Origin: HGM11367 sp964600435
GTDB lineage: Bacteria > Bacillota > Clostridia > Christensenellales > UBA1242
Length of the DNA stretch: 6,328 nucleotides
Reading direction: 5' to 3'
Assembly: GCA_964600435.1 (NCBI GenBank)
Contig: CAZRJB010000025.1
Coordinates: 1 to 6,328, forward strand
Under the pieces are notes generated by a model that had not been told where the DNA came from, ran no database searches, and saw nothing but the letters and a program-made list of their open reading frames with translations. Made by a program: the position numbers and the translations under genes. Of this stretch, positions 1 through 4,767 are shown one piece after another. The first letter of the stretch is position 1. Each line of letters opens with the position of its first letter.

Positions 1-61
1 CCATGTTTGCTTCGATATTTTAAATAATTTAAAAAAATGTTGGCAAAAACCCCAAAATTGA

Positions 62-93
62 TTGACTGTGCGGGGGGGGGATAGTGATATACT
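62..93 (+). promoter_or_regulatory. Candidate sigma-A promoter of the GLUG surface-protein gene, with a poly-G spacer
   Basis: A -35-like TTGACT (62-67) and a -10 TATACT (88-93) are separated by 20 nt. The -10 is preceded by TG and one base (85-87), so it is an extended -10 (TGATATACT) that could work with a poor -35. The spacer contains nine consecutive G (72-80), out of place in such AT-rich DNA. The same -10 hexamer occurs in the strong rpsL promoter of this window. Transcription would start near base 100, leaving a leader of roughly 137 nt. A 20-nt spacer is longer than the 16-18 nt optimum, so activity should depend on the length of the G run. Promoter identity is inferred from motif and position only. 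Confidence 0.55.
72..80. repeat. G9 homopolymer tract inside a promoter spacer
   Basis: Nine consecutive G residues lie between the -35-like and -10 elements. It is the longest G or C run in the window. Tracts of this type are prone to slipped-strand length changes. Loss of two or three G would bring the promoter spacer to 18 or 17 nt. Confidence 0.9.
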
Positions 94-110
94 TTTTCTT
101 AGTAAAAGAA

Positions 111-185
111 TAATATTTTTTAAAAAAATATTAAAAGAATGTTGCTTAAAAGGCAAAGTTATCCACATTTTTTAAAAAAATATTA
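111..185. repeat. A/T inverted repeat and 19-nt direct repeat in the surface-protein leader
   Basis: The 19-mer attttttaaaaaaatatta occurs at 115-133 and again at 167-185, 52 nt apart. The first copy extends into an inverted repeat with 11-nt arms (111-121 and 123-133) around a single A. The segment is almost pure A/T. It could be bent or easily melted DNA, or a weak RNA hairpin in the leader. No function can be assigned. Confidence 0.6.
159..167 (+). promoter_or_regulatory. Perfect DnaA-box 9-mer (TTATCCACA)
   Basis: The sequence matches the consensus DnaA box exactly and directly abuts the second A/T-rich 19-mer. I found no second box on either strand nearby, so an origin is not supported. 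It might be a site where DnaA influences transcription of the downstream surface gene, or a chance match. Confidence 0.35.
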
Positions 186-236
186 CATTATGCTTAAAAC
201 TTGTAAAAATAGAAAAAATAAAAGTGCAGGTTAAAG

Positions 237-2705
237 ATGAAAAAATTAAAGTTTTTAAAAATCTTTTTAATAAGTTTTGCAGTTTTTTGCACCATTTCAA
301 TTGGCGCAGTAAGTTCATATTTGTTTTTTGCAGACGTTGCTTCCTCACAAACACCATCAACTTGGATAGATGATGGAAATTATCTAAAAGTAGAACATAC
401 AAAGAATGTTTACACAATAACAACTCCTGGTGAACTTGCATACATAGCAATATTGGTTAATGGTGGTCAAAACCTAAATGGTTATACAATAAATTTGGCA
501 AAAGACATTGACTTATCTGGCCACAACTGGGTTCCAATTGGCAAAGGCTCTAACAATTTTCAAGGAACATTCAATGGTCAAGGTCACACCATCTCTGGCT
601 TAGAAATTGAGGGTTCTTATGAGTATGCGGGCTTGTTTGGGCAAGTAGATTGTGGAACAATAACAAACGTTGTCTTATCTAAACCAACTTTAACAATTTC
701 GGGCGGAGAGAATGATGACTATTCTCTTCATGTTGGCTCTGTTGCTGGTTACTTGCAGAAGTCAACAATTGAAAAAGTAATTGTTGACACTCCACAAATC
801 ACTGCATATCATGCAAAAAAGGGTACAACCATTTGTGCTGGTGGTGCTGTTGGCTACATGCAAAATTCAAGTACCGTTTCCCGTTGTTATGTTATGGGGT
901 CAAGTGGGAATGTTCAGTCTATAGGGATTGTAATGTATGGTGATATTCCGCAAGGTTTGGATTTAACTTTGTATTTTGGTGGAGTTGTTGGAAAAGGTTA
1001 TGATTCTTCAAAAATATCTCTTTGCTATAGTAATGTTATGGTTGGCGCGAAATTCGCAAAACTGGCGGGATATTCCGGTGTTATAAGCTATAATAACGTC
1101 AAAGATGCTCGTGCTGGTGGAATTGCTGGGGTTTTGGAAGTGGATTCAACAATTGACCAATGTTACAACACAGGGAACATAACATCATGCAGCTCTGGTG
1201 CAAGTTATTCCGGTGGGATATGTGGCTATCAAGAAGGTGGAACAATTTCCAATTGCTATAACACTGGAGAAGTTGCAGTTTCTGGTGCGGGATGTGACAG
1301 TCCAATATGGTATGAACAAGATGAGTTTAAGGATAAATTTTATGAGATAAGTAGCGGTGGTGCGTATTATAAATCAGTCGAGTATACAATATTATCCGAG
1401 ATTGACACATGTTATGTTTACAAAAGTAAAAAAAGCGATGATAGGTTTACTCGTCTAAAAATAACGAATAAAAATACTACACGTGATATTAATTATTGGA
1501 ACCCACAATTTATATACACTCCAATAGGTGAAAAAAGTGACTATGGCATTGTGCTTTTAAAAGCGGCAAGTTTATATCAGAATTTAATTAAAAAGACAAT
1601 TAAATGTCAATATATGACAAAAGGAAAAAGTTCAAAAATTTTTTGTAATAGTGAATATCAGCCTGTAACAATAAAAAAATATAAAGGTTACACAGGTGGC
1701 ATAGTTGCATATATTGATGGTGGCACAATATATTCTTGTTATAACTCTGGCAAAATTGATTCAACAAATTGCACAGAATCTAGAACATATACTTTGGGTT
1801 ATTGTTTAAGTGGTTTGTATAAAGCAGAGGATATAACCGATTCATCTGGAAAGGTAATTAATAATTATTCTTTATCAAATTTAATGAATTATATTAAAAC
1901 AACTTCTCCTGGGATAATTATAGACATAAATTATGATGTGAGTGTAAATTCAGGAAATATTTGTGGTTATTCAATTAATTGCTACAATCGATATGGTGGC
2001 GGCAGCACAATTTATAAAAACTATGCAAAATCAGGTATTGATTTAAACTTGAAATATACACAAACATTGAAATATTGTAGCCCATATAGTGCATATTTAG
2101 TTGATGGCAGTATGTTTTTTTGGCCACATTATACAACAAACGCTACAACAAATTTAAAAGAATGGAAAACTATGCAACATCAAAATGTGGATTGTGTTGT
2201 TAGTGGAAGCGAATGGAGAAATTGTGATGGTATAGCTCCAAACAATAATAATGTATCAATATCGAATTTAAACTGGAATCAGTTTTTAAACACATCTGAA
2301 GGAGATGTTGGTGGGAAAAATAACTATTCAGGGATATATTACACAACTTACTTAACTTTAGATTTTTCTAGCATTAGTCAAATCAAGCTAAATGCTCAAG
2401 TGGTTAATGGTCATTATAATAAAAACAATAACATTTGCTATGAAACCATAGATACAGGAATTGAAGCAACAAGCAATAAAATAACTATAAATGGTAAAGA
2501 TTATGATACATTTAAATATTTTGACAGCAGTGATGGCATGACACACAATTATGTGAATGATAATGGAAATTTGAAAAAGGTTGAAGAGGGTTGCACAATT
2601 GCTTCTTCAATCAGTGCTTCAGATTTAGGTTCTGACTATTGGGCTGTTGACTCAACTAAAGTTATTAATGGTGGCATGCCATATTTAAAGGAGTTCTATT
2701 GGTAG
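237..2705 (+). CDS. Exported cell-surface protein with GLUG-type repeats
   Basis: An 822-residue protein. Residues 1-7 are lysine-rich (MKKLKFLK) and residues 9-31 are strongly hydrophobic, giving a Sec signal peptide or N-terminal anchor. Cleavage is plausible around FADVASS (31-37). There is no lipobox. Residues 61-137 form the usual opening of GLUG proteins: TTPGELAYIA, KDIDLSGHNWVPIG (89-102), FQGTFNGQGHTISGL (108-122) and YAGLFGQV (130-137). GLUG-like units (GGxxG, then a short turn, then CYNTG) follow at about 166-183, 201-219, 247-266, 293-313, 325-344, 486-505 and 572-600. Residues 355-480 are a lysine- and tyrosine-rich insert without clear repeats. The end (YWAVDST, then NGGMPYLKEFYW) resembles the terminal module of these proteins. 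No LPXTG motif, SLH domain or C-terminal membrane segment is visible, so the means of wall attachment is unknown. The ATG is preceded by a weak CAGG site (227-230). Adhesion or surface-layer roles are commonly proposed for such repeats, but the ligand here is unknown. Confidence 0.88.
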   Translation: MKKLKFLKIFLISFAVFCTISIGAVSSYLFFADVASSQTPSTWIDDGNYLKVEHTKNVYTITTPGELAYIAILVNGGQNLNGYTINLAKDIDLSGHNWVPIGKGSNNFQGTFNGQGHTISGLEIEGSYEYAGLFGQVDCGTITNVVLSKPTLTISGGENDDYSLHVGSVAGYLQKSTIEKVIVDTPQITAYHAKKGTTICAGGAVGYMQNSSTVSRCYVMGSSGNVQSIGIVMYGDIPQGLDLTLYFGGVVGKGYDSSKISLCYSNVMVGAKFAKLAGYSGVISYNNVKDARAGGIAGVLEVDSTIDQCYNTGNITSCSSGASYSGGICGYQEGGTISNCYNTGEVAVSGAGCDSPIWYEQDEFKDKFYEISSGGAYYKSVEYTILSEIDTCYVYKSKKSDDRFTRLKITNKNTTRDINYWNPQFIYTPIGEKSDYGIVLLKAASLYQNLIKKTIKCQYMTKGKSSKIFCNSEYQPVTIKKYKGYTGGIVAYIDGGTIYSCYNSGKIDSTNCTESRTYTLGYCLSGLYKAEDITDSSGKVINNYSLSNLMNYIKTTSPGIIIDINYDVSVNSGNICGYSINCYNRYGGGSTIYKNYAKSGIDLNLKYTQTLKYCSPYSAYLVDGSMFFWPHYTTNATTNLKEWKTMQHQNVDCVVSGSEWRNCDGIAPNNNNVSISNLNWNQFLNTSEGDVGGKNNYSGIYYTTYLTLDFSSISQIKLNAQVVNGHYNKNNNICYETIDTGIEATSNKITINGKDYDTFKYFDSSDGMTHNYVNDNGNLKKVEEGCTIASSISASDLGSDYWAVDSTKVINGGMPYLKEFYW

Positions 2706-2793
2706 AACAAACTTTCTTTTGAAGCAAAAGAAGGGTGACAAAGAAAACAACAACAAACTTTCTTTTGTAGCAAAAGAAAGTTACAAAGAAAAC
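2706..2793. repeat. Tandem pair of 43- and 42-nt hairpin units
   Basis: Two near-identical units (2706-2748 and 2752-2793) begin with AACAAACTTTCTTTTG and end with ACAAAGAAAAC. They differ by a few bases and one indel. Unit 2 contains a perfect 11-bp inverted repeat (ACTTTCTTTTG, 3-nt loop TAG, CAAAAGAAAGT). Unit 1 keeps most of this stem. The array starts immediately after the surface-protein stop codon. It looks like dispersed intergenic repeat material rather than coding sequence. Confidence 0.75.
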
Positions 2794-2815
2794 GTGGGGG
2801 TTACGATTCCCCCAC
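2794..2815. other. G/C-rich hairpin (GTGGGGG / CCCCCAC)
   Basis: A perfect 7-bp inverted repeat, GTGGGGG (2794-2800) and CCCCCAC (2809-2815), encloses the 8-nt loop TTACGATT. No T-run follows, so by itself it is not a typical intrinsic terminator. It sits between the tandem hairpin units and the terminator cassette and may help stabilise the 3' end of the transcript. Confidence 0.6.
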
Positions 2816-2828
2816 ACCCCACAAACGT

Positions 2829-2860
2829 CCCTTGGCGGAGCAGTCCGCTGGGGGATTTTT
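2829..2860 (+). terminator. Rho-independent terminator of the GLUG gene (repeat copy A)
   Basis: CCCTTGGCGGA (2829-2839) pairs with TCCGCTGGGGG (2844-2854) as an 11-bp stem with three G-U pairs and a GCAG tetraloop. A T5 run follows at 2856-2860. In this copy T2828 can also pair with A2855. It lies 123 nt after the surface-protein stop codon with no gene between. The T-run is on the + side only, so it terminates rightward transcription. Confidence 0.75.
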
Positions 2861-2920
2861 ATGTGGGTTGATTTAACTACTTGTCTTAATTACACAAATT
2901 TGGCATATGTATATTTTTTG
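2829..2920. repeat. Intergenic repeat, copy A (55-nt cassette plus 20-nt block)
   Basis: Bases 2829-2883 are identical, all 55 nt, to 3101-3155. A 20-nt block (AATTACACAAATTTGGCATA, 2888-2907) is identical to 3208-3227. Similarity then fades by 2920 (10 of 13 positions match). In copy A the two blocks are 4 nt apart; in copy B they are 52 nt apart. The cassette begins with the terminator hairpin. Confidence 0.85.
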
Positions 2921-2942
2921 TTATGTTTTTTATCGTGTTTTT

Positions 2943-3079
2943 GAATGTATGTAAACAAGTTTACACATTCATTCACACTCAAAAAACAAAAAGTGTGATG
3001 AATGCTTTGCTCGACCTTAAAAGGCACTCGCAAATCATGTTTGCCTTGGCAAACTCCGTTGCACAGCAACGGCATCACA
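2943..3079. other. Hairpin-rich segment with alternative pairings, possible structured RNA
   Basis: TGTAAAC and GTTTACA (2950-2956, 2959-2965) pair perfectly. The segment at 2967-2979 pairs with 2992-3003 (12 bp with one bulge). TGTGATG (2994-3000) can instead pair with CATCACA (3073-3079), enclosing three arms: TTTGC/GCAAA (3006-3010, 3030-3034) with an inner CCTT/AAGG; GTTTGCC/GGCAAAC (3039-3054); and CCGTTGC/GCAACGG (3056-3072). The result is a cloverleaf-like outline, but it lacks the conserved features of a tRNA. Terminator copy B starts 22 nt later, so a short transcript ending there is conceivable. I found no convincing promoter. It could equally be a mobile-repeat core. No protein gene is supported here; the weak minus-strand reading frame follows the repeat sequence. 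Confidence 0.4.
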
Positions 3080-3100
3080 AAGGACTTATTTAAACTTTTC

Positions 3101-3132
3101 CCCTTGGCGGAGCAGTCCGCTGGGGGATTTTT
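3101..3132 (+). terminator. Rho-independent terminator (repeat copy B)
   Basis: This is the same stem as copy A: 3101-3111 pairs with 3116-3126, with a GCAG loop and T5 at 3128-3132. No + strand gene lies between copies A and B. It is therefore either a back-up terminator for the surface gene, the end of an unrecognised small RNA, or simply part of a duplicated repeat. It also insulates the str operon from upstream readthrough. Confidence 0.65.
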
Positions 3133-3240
3133 ATGTGGGTTGATTTAACTACTTGCGTTGTTTTTTATTTATGTGGCTTTATGAATTTCATAAAAAATCA
3201 ATATTTAAATTACACAAATTTGGCATAGTTATTTTTTTTG
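3101..3240. repeat. Intergenic repeat, copy B, with a 48-nt interruption
   Basis: The 55-nt cassette (3101-3155) and the 20-nt block (3208-3227) match copy A exactly. They are separated here by 52 nt instead of 4. The extra segment holds an A/T hairpin with 7-bp arms (TTTATGA 3178-3184, TCATAAA 3188-3194). From 3228 to the promoter at 3283 the sequence is plain A/T-rich spacer with no gene that I can support. Confidence 0.8.
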
Positions 3241-3282
3241 CAAAATACATAAAAACTCAACCTATAAATAAGTGCAAAACCC

Positions 3283-3311
3283 TTGACAAAAAGGACAAAT
3301 TTATATATACT
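3283..3311 (+). promoter_or_regulatory. Strong sigma-A promoter of the str operon
   Basis: A perfect -35 TTGACA (3283-3288), a spacer of exactly 17 nt and a -10 TATACT (3306-3311, five of six consensus) make this the best promoter in the window. The start should be near 3318. It faces rpsL, lies downstream of both terminators, and suits the high expression expected of ribosomal genes. Confidence 0.85.
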
Positions 3312-3317
3312 TGGCAA

Positions 3318-3667
3318 GTATGCAATTTTTGATGGTGCGTGGCAAATTGTTTTTGTTTATGCTTTAAATTAACATTGCATGCAGAATTTTAGCGGTTGCG
3401 TGCTAAAATTTGATGTAACTGGCACAGGTGGAACAACCACAACCACCGAATAAGACTTTGCAATTTTTGCAAGCATTTTGCAGGACGGCATCCGCTCTTG
3501 AGGCACAGGGGCAAAACTGCAAGGTATGTAACTTTTGTCAAGCAAACATTGTTGCTTAAATTTGAGACAAAATGGTGTGTCACTTACTGTAAAAGGCAAA
3601 AAAAAGAAATGTGTTATATGGGGTTGAATTTAACACTTTCGAAAATTTTAATTAAAAGGAGAAAAAA
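3318..3667 (+). promoter_or_regulatory. Long 5' leader of rpsL with hairpins; no gene seen
   Basis: About 350 nt separate the predicted start from the rpsL ATG. Inside are a perfect 9-bp hairpin (AATTTTAGC 3385-3393 with GCTAAAATT 3402-3410), a GGTGG/CCACC pairing (3427-3431 with 3443-3447), TTGCAG/CTGCAA (around 3478-3521) and AAGCAA/TTGCTT (3540-3545 with 3552-3557). An imperfect repeat links about 3321-3345 with 3378-3405 (TGCAnATTTTxGxxGGTxGCGTG). Two start-stop units, ATGTAA, occur at 3413 and 3526. I recognise no known riboswitch or T-box core. No reading frame here has a plausible start and ribosome-binding site. A regulatory leader is inferred from length and structure only. Confidence 0.45.
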
Positions 3668-4042
3668 ATGCCTACAATTAATCAGTTGGTAAACAAAGGA
3701 CGTAAAACTTTTGATAAAAAAAGTAAATCTCCACTTTTGGAAGAATGTCCACAAAAACGTGGGGTTTGTTTAAGTGTTAAAACAACAACTCCTAAAAAAC
3801 CTAACTCAGCATTAAGAAAGGTTGCAAGAGTAAAACTTTCAAACGGAACAGAAGGCACATGTTATATTCCTGGAATTGGACACAATTTGCAAGAACACAG
3901 CGTTGTTTTGGTTCGTGGCGGAAGAGTTAAAGACTTGCCAGGTGTTAGATATCACATTATTCGTGGAACATTAGACACTGCTGGTGTTGCAAAACGTAAC
4001 CAATCACGTTCTAAATATGGTGCAAAAAGACCTAAAAAGTAA
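3668..4042 (+). CDS. rpsL: 30S ribosomal protein S12
   Basis: S12 sits at the decoding centre of the small ribosomal subunit and helps set translational accuracy. The 124-residue protein aligns end to end with the family: MPTINQLV start, ECPQKRGVC (26-34), TTTPKKPNSALRK (39-51), GHNLQEHSVVLVRGGRVKDLPGVRYH (71-96) and RSKYGAKRPKK at the end. The streptomycin-related lysines K43 and K88 are the wild-type residues. D89, the residue beta-methylthiolated by RimO in some bacteria, is present. The ~13-residue insertion that I recall for Bacilli before PQKRG is absent, which favours Clostridia. An AAGGAG site (3656-3661) lies 6 nt before the ATG; the 15 bases from AAGGAG through the start codon are identical at fusA. 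It is the first gene of the str operon. Confidence 0.98.
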   Translation: MPTINQLVNKGRKTFDKKSKSPLLEECPQKRGVCLSVKTTTPKKPNSALRKVARVKLSNGTEGTCYIPGIGHNLQEHSVVLVRGGRVKDLPGVRYHIIRGTLDTAGVAKRNQSRSKYGAKRPKK

Positions 4043-4142
4043 ATCTTTATTTGCTTAAAAAGTCACAATCAATTTATAGAATATAATTGATAAAACAGGC
4101 AGTCGATTGCCTTATTGAAATTTATAAAGGAGAAATATAACA
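4043..4142 (+). promoter_or_regulatory. rpsL-rpsG spacer with two hairpins, possible S7 control site
   Basis: This 100-nt spacer holds two hairpins. ATCAATT (4068-4074) pairs with AATTGAT (4085-4091), with further ATA/TAT pairing inside past a bulged T. AGGCA (4097-4101) pairs with TGCCT (4108-4112). Neither is followed by a T-run, so they are not terminators. In E. coli, S7 represses translation by binding the equivalent rpsL-rpsG spacer. A similar role here is inferred from position only, as I cannot match the E. coli site at sequence level. Confidence 0.35.
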
Positions 4143-4616
4143 ATGCCAAGAAGAAAAGGTAATTTTGGACGTAAAGTTTTGCCAGATCCAAAATATAATT
4201 CAGTTTTAGTTGCAAAATTCGTTAACCAAGTTATGTACGATGGCAAAAAGAGTCTTGCTCAATCTTTAGTTTATGATGCTTTTGACATCATTGAAAAGAA
4301 AACAGGAGCAAACGCTTTAGACGTTTTTACTCAAGCAATTGAAAACGTTAAACCAGTTCTTGAAACAAAAGGTCGTAGAGTTGGTGGTGCAACTTTCCAA
4401 GTTCCAATGGAAATCAGACCAGAACGTCGTCAAACTCTTGCTATTCGTTGGATAGTAGATTTTGCTAGAAACCGTAATGGTGAACGCACAATGAACGAAA
4501 AACTTGCAGGCGAACTTTTGGACGCTTACAACAACACAGGTGCATCAATCAAAAGAAAAGATGAAATGCACAGAATGGCTGAAGCTAACAAGGCTTTTGC
4601 TCACTACAAATGGTAA
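4143..4616 (+). CDS. rpsG: 30S ribosomal protein S7
   Basis: S7 is the primary assembly protein of the 30S head. It binds the 3' major domain of 16S rRNA and lies near the E site. The 157-residue length is normal. Recognisable stretches are the N-terminal MPRRKG, the family signature around DPKYNSVLVAKFVNQVMYDGKK (15-36), KPVLETKGRRVGGATFQVP (70-88), EIRPERR (90-96), and the C-terminal KRKDEMHRMAEANKAFAHYKW (137-157), which contains the DEMHRMAEANKAFAHYKW tail typical of bacterial S7. An AAGGAG box (4127-4132) stands 10 nt before the ATG, a wider gap than the 6 nt at rpsL and fusA. It is the second gene of the str operon; no terminator separates it from its neighbours. Confidence 0.98.
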   Translation: MPRRKGNFGRKVLPDPKYNSVLVAKFVNQVMYDGKKSLAQSLVYDAFDIIEKKTGANALDVFTQAIENVKPVLETKGRRVGGATFQVPMEIRPERRQTLAIRWIVDFARNRNGERTMNEKLAGELLDAYNNTGASIKRKDEMHRMAEANKAFAHYKW

Positions 4617-4767
4617 TTTTAACAAGTTTTGGTTGAAAATGCTTTGTTTTTGACATATTTAATTCAACAGTTGATTTTTTGTTGTTTTGCTCTTGTCAAG
4701 GCTTGCATCTTTCCAAAATCTGCTAAAAAAATTAAACATTTTAAATTAAAAAAATAAGGAGAAAAAA

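Noticed and set aside
111..185. Replication origin (DnaA box plus A/T-rich repeats)
   Set aside because: Only one DnaA box is present, and no dnaA, dnaN or partition gene is nearby.
3039..3072. Paired hairpins as an integron attC-type recombination site
   Set aside because: The arms do not fit the RYYYAAC and GTTRRRY core sites, and no integrase or cassette gene is present.
2890..3078. Minus-strand frame of 62 residues between the two terminator cassettes
   Set aside because: Its codons run through the perfect hairpin arms. No Shine-Dalgarno site or recognisable domain is visible, so RNA or repeat structure explains it better.
3503..3516. GGCACAGGGGCAAA resembles the conserved GCACAGGGCAAACC of c-di-GMP-I riboswitches
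   Set aside because: The remaining conserved parts of that motif, such as the GACGCAAAGCC segment and the receptor helix, are absent downstream.
3403..3522. Minus-strand frame of 39 residues with seven cysteines (CxC, CxxC, GGCGCSTC)
   Set aside because: It has no ATG or GTG, only a TTG without a ribosome-binding site, and it lies antisense to the rpsL leader. The cysteines follow from the many GCA/TGCA words in this stretch.
3624..3652. TTGAAT, 17 nt, TTTAAT just before rpsL
   Set aside because: The predicted start would fall within the AAGGAG box and leave no working ribosome-binding site. The TTGACA/TATACT promoter upstream is much better.
3498..3692. Plus-strand frame of 64 residues starting at TTG in the rpsL leader
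   Set aside because: It runs through the rpsL ribosome-binding site and start codon in another frame, has no Shine-Dalgarno site, and shows no family features.
4082..4087. TATAAT in the rpsL-rpsG spacer as a promoter for rpsG
   Set aside because: There is no -35 at 16-18 nt and no TGn extension, and the hexamer is part of the hairpin arm.
4650..4678. TTGACA in the rpsG-fusA spacer as a fusA promoter
   Set aside because: No acceptable -10 lies 16-18 nt downstream (GATTTT at 17 nt).
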